DNA of 64,000 bases from Clarkia xantiana subsp. parviflora (Eukaryota > Streptophyta > Magnoliopsida > Myrtales > Onagraceae): NCBI GenBank assembly GCA_036873135.1, contig JAPTYO010000009.1:25937756-26001755 (forward strand), written 5' to 3'. Both the position numbers and the translations under genes were made by a program. This document shows positions 11,401-22,127 of the stretch, piece by piece; the first letter of the stretch is position 1, and each line of letters starts with the position of its first letter. The notes under the pieces were generated by a model. The model ran no database searches. It worked only from the letters and a program-made list of their open reading frames with translations, and was not told the origin of the DNA.

Positions 11401-12840
11401 CTTAACATGTGTCCCAATCCTCGTAATCTGCCCATCTGAGTGGTCCTGAATACACACATCAGTCTGTGTGAATATTACTTGACAATTAAACTGAGAAGGG
11501 AGCTTGGAGACGGAGATTAAATTGAACTTAAAATCTGGAACTAGCAAAACATTGGTCAAACAGAGAGTAGCAGTGATCCAGCAATTTCCAATGTGAGTGA
11601 CTCTGCATCTCTGACCTTTTGGAAATTGAACATATTGAGAAGATGTGGTATTCACTCTCAGATCAAATAGCCAATCAGAATAGTGAGTAATATGATTAGT
11701 GGCACCCGAATCGATTATCCAAAATAAGGAATGAGAAGCAGATATGATACCTGCCATATGAGCCTGTATGTCAATACAATCAGGTGTGTTTTGAAGAGGA
11801 TCAGAATCAATGGCAGCAGCAACATGTAATAGTCCTTTAACAGAACCGATATGCAATGGGCCATCTGGAGCAGTAACATTAATAACATCATTCATATCTC
11901 CTTCAAAAACTCCATTGGCAGCAGCAAACTTCCGTTTCAAATTCTCAGGAAGACCATTTTTGCTCCAACAAGTATCAATCTTATGTTCTTTTCTGCCACA
12001 AAAGGTGCAAAGCCAACCAGATTTGTCAATTCTAGGTCGAAAAACCTCAGAATTCTGCAATGAACCGTTAGAGGGACGATTATAATAACCAGATCCTGTA
12101 GAATATGACTTAGCAGAGGATCTAGCTGAGTAGAGAGTTGTAGTGTTCTCAATCAGATTATCCGAAATACTTCTCTGACGCTCTTCCTGTAGTAACACTG
12201 AGAAAGCTACGCTTATGCTAGGCAAAGGAGTTCTCATCAACAAATTACTTCGCACATTAGCATAGGTCTCATTTAGTCCCAATAGGAATGCAATTAGCTT
12301 CTGTTTCTCTTTCGCAGCAGTCATCAAACCATTATCAGCATCACATTGCAAAGTAATATCATCAACAGCAGCAAGTGAATCCCAAAGTTGCTTCATCCTA
12401 GCAAAGAATTCTGTGATAGACGAATTACCTTGAGATGTTCGATAAATTTCCCGAGTGAGCTGGAAAATTTGCGTACCGTCAACCTTATCGAACATTTCAC
12501 GAAGGTCGTTCCAGATGGATTGCGCAGTTGGATTGTAGACTAATCCATTGACTAGATCCTTTGCCACAGAGTTTCGCAGCCATGCTTTCACAATCGCATT
12601 GGCGCGATCCCATTTGATTCGCTGTGTTGCAGGTACAGATTCTCTTGGACATGATCCATCGATGAAGCACAACTTATTTTTCACCAATAATCCCTCTCTG
12701 ATCGAAGTACTCCATACATGGTAGTTAGATGAACCAACTAACTGAAATGGAATCAACATAGTTCCAGTGGTGTCTGCAGGATGTAGATAGAATGGATCGT
12801 CAACAGTGATGTTACCAGCATTTGTGGTTTCTTGCGCCAT
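8473..12840 (-). pseudogene. copia B gag-pol polyprotein, broken
   Basis: The ATG at 12840 opens a 719-codon frame. In order it holds a copia gag, a CCHC knuckle (CTFCGRKEHKIDTC), protease (IDSGATNH), the GAG-pre-integrase region, and integrase with the motifs HLDLWG, RSDNGGEF and QQNGRAERKH. The first in-frame stop (TAG) is at 10681-10683. The same frame resumes to 9856 and encodes the integrase tail and the start of RT. A one-base shift near 9870, a nonsense codon after GLKQASRQ near 9638 and another shift near 9570 follow. The last segment (9606-8473) has an intact YVDD, TRPDIAYSV and the RNase H motif LSSAEAEYR. Only a few lesions separate it from an intact polyprotein, so the insertion is fairly young. 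It is inactive as read. Confidence 0.92.
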
Positions 12841-12991
12841 GGTGAAGAAGAATGATACTTGTCGTAGGGAAAAACACGGAAGCAGAAGATCTCGAAATCA
12901 ACTTTGAAATCGAGAAAAGCAGCAGCAAAAACCAGAGTATCATTTCGAGATTATGGCGGAGAAGACGAAGATGAGGGAGTGGATGGTTGTT

Positions 12992-13004
12992 GGCTCTGAT
13001 ACCA
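12992..13004 (-). other. primer binding site, initiator tRNA-Met type
   Basis: On the minus strand TGGTATCAGAGCC begins immediately after the 5' LTR. It is the usual plant LTR-element site complementary to the 3' end of initiator tRNA-Met. Confidence 0.9.
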
Positions 13005-13122
13005 TATTCAGTTTAGAGAATTTCAAGAAGAAACTATCTTCATTCAACTAACCATCATCATAAAGTGTACAGAGTCCTACTATATATAGTAGTAGTAGTT
13101 AGTTACTTCATATATATCTATA
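13005..13122 (-). repeat. copia B 5' LTR (118 bp)
   Basis: It is bounded by the PBS on one side and the TSD CATAC (13123-13127) on the other. It is identical by eye to the 3' LTR over most of its length apart from one substitution and the internal deletion. At this size it is among the shortest copia LTRs. Confidence 0.88.
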
Positions 13123-13127
13123 CATAC

Positions 13128-13510
13128 CACTGTGTCTACTTCGTGACTTGGCGAAACTCATATGTCAGCTCGTGTATAAAAGCTCAATTCAAAGCTATTC
13201 ATTTCCGATCGAGTATTGATAAACATTCCGACTTCAGTGCCAGGAGGTGTTCCGAAATAGACTCAAGTGGCATGCCATGTAAATATTGTCAACTTTAAGA
13301 CCAGTTATATTCACAGACACGATGGGATGTCATCGGAATCCCAACTTTTATCATCTCTTTCCGATCTTGGATAATGACGAACATCAAGCAAATCATTATC
13401 TTCTTTCTTTATTAATTGACGATTGATAAACAACAAAAACATCGAGAACGCAATACAACTGGACAAAATAAAGATGGATCTCCCTTCCTTCCATCGAAAG
13501 AGAACTAGAA
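13128..13510. other. 3' flank of the PLAT gene
   Basis: This is unannotated DNA between the PLAT stop codon and copia B. It probably includes the PLAT 3' UTR. No other feature was seen. Confidence 0.5.
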
Positions 13511-14077
13511 TCACGCAGCAGCAGTACTCCGACCACTCTCCGACACCTGTGCAGGCTCCCCGCGCCGGCCTCGCCCCTCAAGACCGCTGCTATAGTCGCC
13601 GCAATAGTTCCTGATCGCCGTGAGCTCGTACGGCGAGGTATCCAGCGCCAACCACTGTTCCACCGTGAATTGCTGCTGAAAACAGCCGGAGTGGGGACCC
13701 GTGGCGGTGATCTCGATGTAGTTGCAGTACCACCCGTGGCCGCTACCCGTCCCGTCGGAGGTGAGGTTCACGGCGCACGTCGGCGCGTCAAGACACCGTC
13801 CGCGGCCGCTGAAAATGTCCAAATTGCCCCTCTCGTAGTAATCGTGGCCAGGCTCCATGAGGCCGCCCCAGGCCTCGAGATCGGCGATTTCTACCTTGTC
13901 GCCGTAGCCGTCGTAGATTTGGAGGCTGATGGTGGAGTCTGTGCCTCCCTTGAAGATGGATCCAGTTCTGACGTAGATAGTATATACGCAGTCGTATGAG
14001 AGCTCCGATTTGGTGGAAATGGTGAAGAGCGGCAGGAGGAGGAAGAAGATGGAGAGGTAGAGGTTGAGGAGCGCCAT
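13511..14077 (-). CDS. PLAT/LH2-domain secreted protein (plant PLAT / embryo-specific ATS3-like family)
   Basis: This is a 188-aa single-exon protein and the only clear intact host gene here. Residues 1-24 form a hydrophobic signal peptide (LYLSIFFLLLPLF). The mature part begins ELSYDCVYTIYVRTGS and holds one PLAT/LH2 beta-sandwich with the family phrases GGTDSTISLQIYD, LEAWGGLM, ERGNLDIFSGRGRCL and NLTSDGTGSGHGWY. After it comes the hallmark EQWLALDTSPYELTAIRN. In Arabidopsis, small PLAT proteins of this type are ER/secretory proteins linked to abiotic stress tolerance, and I infer the same class here. Length matches the family (about 180-190 aa). The C-terminal R/G/A-rich tail is not conserved. 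The start sits in a good context (AAACCATGGCG). Copia B lies about 390 bp beyond the stop codon. Confidence 0.92.
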   Translation of the reverse strand: MALLNLYLSIFFLLLPLFTISTKSELSYDCVYTIYVRTGSIFKGGTDSTISLQIYDGYGDKVEIADLEAWGGLMEPGHDYYERGNLDIFSGRGRCLDAPTCAVNLTSDGTGSGHGWYCNYIEITATGPHSGCFQQQFTVEQWLALDTSPYELTAIRNYCGDYSSGLEGRGRRGEPAQVSESGRSTAAA

Positions 14078-14159
14078 GGTTTCTGTCTCTGAGGAAGGAC
14101 AGCCGACAGGGAAGAGAAGTGGAGCACTATGAAACCTAATAATAATAATAATAATAACC

Positions 14160-14169
14160 CCTATAAATG
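14160..14169 (-). promoter_or_regulatory. possible TATA box of the PLAT gene
   Basis: The minus strand reads CCATTTATAGGG about 85 nt upstream of the ATG, after an (ATT)n run at 14136-14155. The spacing suits a short 5' UTR, but the motif is also a good TATA box in the other direction. Confidence 0.35.
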
Positions 14170-15461
14170 GACAACTATTCTATGAAGAGATAATTATTTA
14201 GCTCTTCATCAATTAAATCAGACATTTCAAGTTATACACGACATTTTATTTTTATAAATTATTATTAAATATAAATTATTTTAAGTATAGAGTAAACATA
14301 GATATGTTAACTTCTTTTTTTATTTTTGCGGGGTTGTTCTAGTATGGGTTATCATTAGGAGGGCAACACTCATAACATGTTTACTCTACACTTATATTAA
14401 TTTCAATTCGCATCATGTCAGCTCTTAAAAGGTAAAATGCTGACATGAATATCTTTTCATTCTCATGATCATTAGCGGAGTTTGAACTCCTTTAAGGTAC
14501 GGTAATTACTTGTTAGCCCACCTTTAAGCATTCAGACAAATAATTAGTTAAATTTTTTTTTAGATAATTTAGTTGGTTGTTTTTTACTTTGTGGATTTTT
14601 TTTGTTATTTGGAATATATTTTTTTTTTTTAATTTGGTAGCTTAGATTTCATTTTGTGGACACTTTGTTAATTTAGGTTTCGCTTGTGGACAAATTGTTA
14701 ACTAACAATTGTTTACGGAAGAAAATATGAGCTATTAAATTATCCATAAAACAAAATATAAGGTTGTAAATTGTCCAAAGAAAAAAATCAATTTATAATT
14801 TGTTTATACGCGAGCTTGCAATTTATAGAAAAATGCACTATTTATTCGAGTATAAAACGTAAATAAACAATTTTGGAATTTGACTAAACTCTAAATAGAC
14901 AGATATATTAAATGTTTTTGGACATATCTACATTATTAGTCTCGCGAGATCGTGCTTTTTATTAGTAAATAAATAAAATAAGATCGGAATTTGGCATATG
15001 CCATATAAATGATACGTTATGATGAAGATGCCACACATGTGGTGGGTTCAGACATTTTTTTCTTGTCACATGGGGGTTGTTTGGAAGGAAGTGAAGTGAG
15101 GGAAGCGTGGCTCAGGGTGTAAACGGGGCACCGACTCGCAAACTTGTGGCTACATTTTGCCTCGTGAACTCACAGGCTAGTTAAAAAAAATTAGGGGATA
15201 AGTGTAAGATTTTAAACAATTGACCCAATAATAATTGCAAATTTAAAAATAAAAATTACACATCACAAAAATTAAGAAGACGTAGTTGATCCCATTTTAT
15301 ACTAGATCCGTCTGTAGCCATAAGTATGTTACATGTATCGTATTAAAATTTCACGTGGCGGGGCGGGTTTAAGTTTGGGGTTACGAGACCTTATATTTTT
15401 TATTAGCAATGTTGATCACTAACACAGGGCACTAAAATTAAATAAAATTATAGTAAAACTA

Positions 15462-15505
<44 letters not shown>

Positions 15506-15918
15506 AAATGGTACTTATATGGAAGAAAATATTATATATCACCAGATTCAAATTACATTTATTCAAATACTATAGAAATATTGAAAAAAATTATAGAAAT
15601 CAATTCTTTGAGTATATTAGTTTTACAAAGTAAGACATAAGACTATAAAAATCTTTGAAACTTCTATACATTTTTTTATGATAAAAATAAATAAATTCGA
15701 ACAGTAATTATTCGATATAAATATGATGTAGTTAATAGGATAGATTTAACAAAAAATAAAAATATAATGATGAATTGTTTGTTTATACAGTTATTTCCAC
15801 TAAAAATTCTATTTATTCACTGAAGCATAAATAGTATAAACAATGCTACATAATTTTTTTTTTATATAATCTTGATAAACTAAAAAAAAACAATACTATG
15901 TAAATTCTTCTCATGATA
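14170..15918. other. A+T-rich intergenic DNA
   Basis: I could support no gene here. It would include the PLAT upstream region. A run of 36 T lies at 15465-15500. Confidence 0.6.
15465..15500 (+). repeat. poly-T tract (36 nt)
   Basis: An uninterrupted T run is followed by ACAAAAAATGG. No flanking direct repeat was found, so a retroposon tail cannot be shown. Confidence 0.85.
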
Positions 15919-15923
15919 CTTGT

Positions 15924-16361
15924 TGATGCAGCATGATAGGGAAAGAAGGAACAAAGACACGTTGATTCTAGGGGAATGCCGAGAATTTGTTGGATAGGCG
16001 CAAGAATTCGTTGATTCGTAAGAATACCGAAGAATTGACGCAGGATTGAGGAAAACCTCAATTTTTTTCAAATAAATTCTACTGAATGTAAATGAAGGCT
16101 AAACATATCTTAAATACTGATAACAAAAATCCTAGACCTAGGTCAAAATCCGAAAGTTGCAAACAGACCCTAACAAAACCGATAAATTACAAAAAAGACC
16201 CGAAGAAACATAAAACTACAATTTTGACCCCCTAAACGAAAGAATTTGGCCGAAAAACGTCAAATATCATAGAATTCTATGAGTCTTGCTCTGATCGCCG
16301 TTTTTGCATGAAATAATGTACAAGCATGCCAAAATCCGACAATTCAAGATCACCAACATCA
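15924..16361 (-). repeat. LTR copy 1 (terminal, 3' LTR of the array)
   Basis: It runs from TGATGCAGCATGATAGG to CCAACATCA as read on the plus strand, directly next to the left TSD CTTGT. It is about 438 bp. Confidence 0.85.
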
Positions 16362-16501
16362 TTCTCTCCGGGGAGAGAAGATTCGCCCTCGAATCTTGCG
16401 AATTTTGCGCAAGGAATGCCAGTAATAGGAAGCAGGAAGAATAACACACTCAGCCAGAACATCATAAAAAAATTTCACGTGAAGCGGTGTTCGAGTGTGG
16501 C

Positions 16502-16510
16502 CTGGATGCC
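16502..16510. repeat. left TSD of MULE-1
   Basis: CTGGATGCC here equals 21864-21872. Joining the flanks across the element restores the internal-region phrase seen in the other array units near 23530 and 24365. Confidence 0.92.
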
Positions 16511-16749
16511 GGAAAAATCACTGATCTAACCAATTTGTGGAACTCAAACACAAAAAACAAGGGAAAATGAGTTTCTGGTTCGTAAATCACTATCAGCACA
16601 TTTGCCAAATGCGCCAATTTCAGGGCGCATCTGCCAAATGCGCCCATTTTTGAAATTTTTTGGCGCATCTGGCAGATGCGCCACGTCGTAACGGTCAAAT
16701 GTGACCGTTACGACCTGGCAGATGCGCCACGATCCGCCTATAAAAGGCG
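16511..16749 (+). repeat. MULE-1 left TIR with serial palindromes
   Basis: The outer part matches the complement of 21663-21863. Inward lie palindromes built on GGCGCATCTG/CAGATGCGCC. TGGCGCATCTG-G-CAGATGCGCCA (16661-16683) has 11-bp arms. GTCGTAACGGTCA...TGACCGTTACGAC (16685-16714) has 13-bp arms. The last is CGCC-TATAAAA-GGCG (16735-16749). Confidence 0.85.
16735..16749 (+). promoter_or_regulatory. TATA box of the MULE-1 PMD gene, inside a palindrome
   Basis: TATAAAA is flanked by CGCC and GGCG and lies about 165 nt upstream of the first exon-intron junction. C/T-rich leader DNA follows, so a transcription start near 16770 is expected. Confidence 0.6.
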
Positions 16750-16828
16750 AGTTGCGCCAGCACAAACCTCATTCCTACAATTCTCTCATTCCATCCTCTC
16801 TACTCTCAATTCCTCCCCTCTAAAAACT

Positions 16829-19486
16829 ACGGGTGAGCCATCTTCTCCATCAGTTCTTTACGACCAAGAGCGTCATATATCTCAATATACTGCTATTGAT
16901 ACGGTAATATTTACTACTGTTACTTTTAATTAATACATTGTATTTAGACTTACATGATGCTAGGAATTTACATACCTGCCTATAGGTGTAGATAAATTAA
17001 AAAAAACTGTTAATTTGATTGATTTAGAAATTTAAAGTTAATTGTATATTTTAATTTATAGTAATAAATTGTATGTTGTACATGTTAATTTATAGTAATA
17101 AATTGTATGTGTACATGTTAATTGATAATCTGCTAGATTATCAATTAAAAAAACTTTTAATTTGATTGATTTAGAAATTTAAAGTTAATTGTATATTTTA
17201 ATTTATAGTAATAAATTGTATGTGTACATGTTAATTATAATTTATATATCTGTTAGATTATCAATTAAAAAAACTGTTAATTTGATTGATTTAGAAATTT
17301 AAAGTTAATTGTATATTTTAATTTATAGTAATAAATTGTATGTGTTCATGTTAATTGGAATTTATATATCTGTTAGATTATCAATTAAAAAAAAACGGTT
17401 AATTTGATTGATTTAGAAATTTAAAGTTAACTTTAATTTTAGTAATAAATTGTATGTGTACATGTTAATTGTATATTTTAATTTATAGTAATAAATTGTA
17501 TGTGTACATGTTACTTTATAATAATAAATTGTATGTGTACATGTTAATTGATAATCTGTTAGATTATCAATTAAAAAAATTGTTAATTTGGTTGATTTAG
17601 AAATTTAAAGTTAATTGTATATTTTAACTTATAGTAATATTTACTATCGATAATTTTAATTAATAAATTTTATTTAATATTTATAGGTCGTTACACCTTC
17701 ACATGAGATACAGTTTAGAGGGGCCAAAATGGAGGATTGGGATTTAGATGCCCGAACCCAACAGATTGTTGATGATGCTGGGTTTGGATTAGTTAGCAGG
17801 GCCACCCACATTTACTTCGACAAGGCATTGATGCATTCAGTTGCCGAGAGGTGGCGTAACGAGACCCACACATTTCACCTAGGTAAAGGTGAAATGACGG
17901 TGGCGTTACTGGACGTCTCCGTCATATTGGGTCTACCAATTAGTGGGATGCCCGTAACCGATTTTTACCGGGAGGACCTAACCCGTGGTGTTTTTCCCCA
18001 ACACACATTTGATCTATGCCAACGTCTCCTTGGAGTAACTCCACCTGAAGAACATCTCAAAGGCAAGACGCAAGTGAACGTCAAATGGTTGAGGCCGTTA
18101 ATTTTCAATCTTCCGGTTGAAAATGATCAGCAAGCGGAACAAAAGGCACGAGGCTACATCTTCCTCCTTCTCGGCCAAGTGTTGTTCGCCAACCTTAATG
18201 GAGCTTTTATTCCACTTGAGTATCTATACTTCGTGGAACACTTGGATAGGATTAGACAATACAGTTGGGCCTCAGCTGTATTAGCTTGGTTATACAGGGG
18301 CCTCTGCGATGTTGCGAGTGGGACTACAAAAAATTGTCAAGGATGCGGTGCCCTGTTACAGGTATGCAAATTAGATGCTGAAATTATTTTTATTTTAGCT
18401 ATTCGTTTTTAATTTGATTTTGCACGTAGGTCTGAATATGGGAGCATCTCTCGGTTGGTAGGCCCTCACTGAAGGCTTTGCCTACCCAAGGCACGACTAT
18501 CAGATGTTGGTGGTCACAAAGGAAGACAAAGAAAAATAACCCAACGACGGTTGATCACCATTTATACCGAGATATGTTGATTGGCCCTGATGCGCGTGTT
18601 GTAAGAACAATTATCCAAACCTATGTGACTATGTGTTAATTGTTAATTTATTTACTATAGTATGATTATTTGTTAACATTACAGGTGATATGGGACCCAT
18701 ATACAGACGCTTGGCGACAATTGCTCCCTGCAGAATGTTTGCAGGATGAGGAACTTGCAATGAGACGGTTGCCGTTGATCCACTTTCAAATAGTGGAGGC
18801 TTATGTACCCGACCGTGTCCCATTACAGTTTTCGAGACCACGGGTGATTCCCGGGAACGTCGGTGACAGGCAAGAATGGACCCATCTCCATAGGAAGCGC
18901 GATTGGAAAAAGATTCCAGACATCCCTTATTACATTGCGCATCAGGCGTATATCCAGGAGTGGAACAACGGCAGCCACTTGGTTCCAAATGGCGTAGAAG
19001 TCGAAGAAGACGAGTACATGGAGTGGTACATGAGGCATACAGTTACGATGGTGACTCCTCATCAACCCGAGCCTGTGGAACCGCCTGGACTGTTACCACC
19101 TAGACACCACGAAAGAACTGGAAACATGCTTCAGAATGTGGTAAGTCTCATATTTGACTAGTTATGTCAATATTTTATGGTCCAATAGATTTACAAAGTT
19201 TGTACGTTTAACAGATGAGAGTTGCGAAAAATATGGTGAAGCGAGCTAAGAAGTTGTCTCACAGAGCCACCATGATGAGGAAAGGAGAGTGGCTGAAGAA
19301 TTTTTGGGGGACACACGTACAATGTATCATGAAGCCGACCTTATCCATGAGTTTGATGCACTTATGGCTGCTCCCATTTCTCCTCCAGAGGTAGCACCCT
19401 CCCACTTCGCTGAGAGCACGCAATATACATGTGTGACGATCGGAAATGATGCATATAAGACGGTTCTTAGTCACATGCTCCTTTAG
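16829..19486 (+). pseudogene. plant mobile domain (PMD) gene of MULE-1, degenerate
   Basis: The exon structure can be traced by comparison with the intact copy at 36625-39834. Exon 1 ends at 16903 (GATACG|GTAAT), exon 2 is 17687-18361, exon 3 is 18430-18600 (171 bp, the same length as its homologue), exon 4 is 18685-19140, and exon 5 starts at 19215. Exon 2 carries the PMD hallmark THTFHLGKGEMTVALLDV followed by LGLPISGMPVTDFYR. Two lesions argue for a pseudogene. Exon 1 lacks an ATG where the intact copy has one, and exon 3 reads TGA (18433-18435) where the homologue has Trp. The 3' part runs into the antisense transposase remnant near 19410. Confidence 0.8.
17011..17640 (+). repeat. tandem repeats within PMD intron 1
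   Basis: Five copies of TTGATTGATTTAGAAATTTA-type units start near 17011, 17158, 17278, 17400 and 17584, with spacings of 120-184 bp. They also contain TAATAAATTGTATGTGTACA. They expand the intron to about 780 bp. Confidence 0.8.
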
Positions 19487-20868
19487 ATGAGACATAAACC
19501 ATGTCCACGTATCCGTGCTCTCCCTATCACACAAACAGAATGCCAGCGGGAAAATTTTATCATTAGCATCGTATGCAACGGCAACCAACAATGTGTACTT
19601 TCCATAGAGATGTGTGCCGTCAATGCTGATCAACGGTCGACAGTGCTGAAACCCGTGAATTGAAGGAGCGAAAGCCCAAAAGCATTTATCAAACATCGTA
19701 ATCTGCCGAATAACAGGGTTTCTGAACTGAAAATCGAAAACAGATCTAGGATTGAAATGCTGGATGGCCTGTAAATGTTGTGGAAGTCTCCCAAATGCAG
19801 ATTCATGAGTACCGAACATGTGCTCAATGATATTACATTTCGCATACCACACCTTTCGATAACTTGGATAGTCATGATAATCGGAGTCCTTAACTAGATT
19901 CTGCAATACTTTTATCTTCACGCCGAGGTTATCTTTCACCATCTGAAAAATCACATCTTCAATCATATTAGAGTCAAGGTTTTTGTGGTGTTTGATTGGC
20001 TCATGATTAACACATGTGTGCACAGGCCCAACTCTCACAATCGTCCACTCTCCGCAAAACCCTGATGTTGCACGAAGGTCCCACGAGCAATCTTCATCCG
20101 TGCATTTAAACAGAATTTCACTTGTGCTTGATCTTGGGGTCCTACATTGACGGGAATTCTCGATGTGCCAATCTTTAACATACTTCTGCAGTTTCTTCTT
20201 GTTAGGAAAGCTTTTCTCCTTCTTAAAGTACTCTATCGTATTTGAAGATGAAGCAGCATGTATTTCCAAGTCCCTGCACTCTAACCTTTCTTGCCATTCA
20301 CCTGAGATCCACTGTTCCGGGAACTCATAGTCTCCATCCCGGTTTTCCGGTTCACCAACTCTTCGTAAGGCTCTGCTCCAGAGTCGGATGAATACAACTC
20401 GTCTCTCTCTACAACATCCGGTAGAGTCGTATCAAGCAGTTCTGCGTTGCTGCATTTACCGCCATCCGCATTCGTATTGCTACTCTCCCCTTCAGGATTG
20501 CCTCCATATAGCCCTAAACCGCGCATCTGATATGTGAGGTCATAGAAATCAGGGTGCACGTAATTGACTCTTACGTCTTGTTCGTAATCGTCATCGTCTT
20601 CAACCTTCGTACAACCCCAATTTGGCACGATAACCAATTCAATTTGCTCGGTGCCTATCGCCAAAACGTGCTGCTCCCAATAACTTTGATCAGTGACTGT
20701 GTAAAATTGTTGATCGAACATCCAAATAAATTCAACATCTGGTGCTCGGCACCGGGTCGGGTTCTTAGTCACCAATATCAGATCATCAAGTGTAATGCCT
20801 CTGTGAGTTTCATAAAAAACTGATTTGTCATTGCGATATCTAACCACAACGCCGTGAACATCGAACAT
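19410..20868 (-). pseudogene. truncated MURA-type transposase of MULE-1
   Basis: The ATG at 20868 opens an N-terminal region homologous to residues 1-200 of the intact copy at 33438, with an acidic linker. A one-base shift near 20340 moves it to the second frame. That frame encodes the MuDR DNA-binding region (KDWHIENSRQCRTP) and the catalytic core up to LISIDGTHLYGKY and ISDRH. Two residues (RG) are missing after GKY compared with MULE-2. The homology stops at about 19410, just after ISDRHTCILRAL. The third catalytic acid, SWIM finger and zinc knuckle are deleted, and the frame runs on into antisense PMD sequence. The product cannot be an active transposase. Confidence 0.88.
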
Positions 20869-20902
20869 TCCATCGTATCAAAACAATATGGTCACCATTT
20901 TT

Positions 20903-21660
20903 TCCTACAATATTTTTACAAAGTATATTAGCAAATCACTACACATACATACTTACACTATATATATAGGCAAGCATAAAAATCTAAATTTTTTTAACAG
21001 GCAATTCTATTTTATGTCATCATTGAAATAACTATGTATAACTAACTAAAATATGAACTGCAAATCACATCTATTACCTTAGTATAGATGTGGTGGTGCA
21101 ATTGGTGGACTGATTTTTCAACTCTTCAAAACAATAACAAAAAATCAGATCTACATTTTGTCCTACAATATTATTACAAAGTATATTAGCACATCACTAC
21201 ACATACATACTTACACTATATATATAGGCAAGCATAAAAATCTAAATTTTTTTAACAGGCAATACTATTTTATGTCATCATTGAAATAACTATGTATAAC
21301 TAACTAAAATATGAACTGCAAATCAGATATATTACCTTAGTATAGATGTGGTGGTGCAATTGGTGGACTGGTTTTTCAACTCTTCAAAAAAAAAAAAAAA
21401 TCAGATCTACAATTTGTCCTACAATATTATTACAAAGTATATTAGAAAATCACTACACATACATACTTACACTATATATATAGGCAAGCATAAAAATCTA
21501 AATTTTTTGAACAGGCAATACTATTCTATGTCATCATTAAAATAACTATATACAACTAACTAAAATATGAACTGCAAATCAGATATATTACCTTAGTATA
21601 GATGTGGTGGTGCAATTGGTGGACTGGTTTTTAACTCTTCAAAACAACAAATTATGAAGT
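20903..21660. repeat. three tandem copies of about 255 bp upstream of the MULE-1 transposase
   Basis: TCCTACAATAT starts units at about 20903, 21161 and 21415. Each contains CACTACACATACATACTTAC, then TATAGATGTGGTGGTGCAAT near its end. They lie in the leader/intron zone of the minus-strand transposase. Confidence 0.85.
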
Positions 21661-21662
21661 CT

Positions 21663-21863
21663 GGCGTAACTCACCTTATATAGGTGATTTTGGCGCATCT
21701 ACCAGATGCGCCAAAAAAAATTCGAAAATGGGCGCATTTGCCAAATGTGCCATGAAATTGGCGCATTTGGCAAATGCGCTGATAGTGATTTACAAACCAG
21801 AAACTCATTTTCTCTTGTTTTTGTGTTTGAGCTCCACAAATTGGTTAGATCGGTGATTTTTCT
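21663..21863 (-). repeat. MULE-1 right TIR with serial palindromes
   Basis: The outer end mirrors 16511-16600. Palindromes are TGGCGCATCT-ACC-AGATGCGCCA (21691-21713) and GCGCATTTG-G-CAAATGCGC (21761-21779), then the TATA palindrome at 21671-21687. Confidence 0.85.
21671..21687 (-). promoter_or_regulatory. TATA box of the MULE-1 transposase, inside a palindrome
   Basis: The minus strand reads TCACC-TATATAA-GGTGA. A strong TATA box is thus centred in 5-bp complementary arms and points toward the transposase. Confidence 0.55.
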
Positions 21864-22127
21864 CTGGATGCCGACGTTGGAGTTGATTTGCCTTGTGGCT
21901 TGTACCCGAAATCGGAGGTCAAGAGGCCTTCGAATTCGTTCCTGGTGGTCAGGGAGATGATGAATTCAAGATCATGGAAGGTGGGGTGATGTTCGATCAT
22001 CGCTGTAGCGTCTTCATCTTCAACGTACTCATCATAAATTGGATTATCAAGAACAACAGCAGTTCTGGTATGATCTGGTGCCAGCCAATCAAGGAATGGC
22101 ATCGCGCAGAATTTGTTGGATAGAGGC

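Larger units (their letters stand above)
8324..13122 (-). mobile_element. Ty1/copia element B, short LTRs with TA...TA ends
   Basis: This is a complete but decayed copia element on the minus strand: 5' LTR 13005-13122, PBS 12992-13004, gag-pol 12840-8473, 3' LTR 8324-8479. It is flanked by the perfect 5-bp TSD CATAC (8319-8323 and 13123-13127). Read on its own strand the LTR starts TATA and ends CTGAATA, so the termini are TA...TA rather than TG...CA. Non-canonical ends of this kind are known for a minority of plant copia elements. The 5' LTR faces the 3' end of the PLAT gene. Confidence 0.92.
16511..21863. mobile_element. MULE-1: defective Mutator element with PMD gene
   Basis: It is 5353 bp with TIRs starting GGAAAAATCACTGATCTAAC on the left and AGAAAAATCACCGATCTAAC on the right, flanked by the perfect 9-bp TSD CTGGATGCC. 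It carries a plus-strand plant mobile domain gene (16829-19486) and a truncated minus-strand MURA-type transposase (20868-19410), arranged convergently. Both are damaged, so the element is non-autonomous. It inserted into the first internal segment of the six-LTR element. Confidence 0.93.

Noticed and set aside
13670..13999. Antisense frame of 109 codons over the PLAT gene
   Set aside because: It is a shadow of a G+C-rich coding sequence. The minus-strand PLAT protein is clearly the real product.
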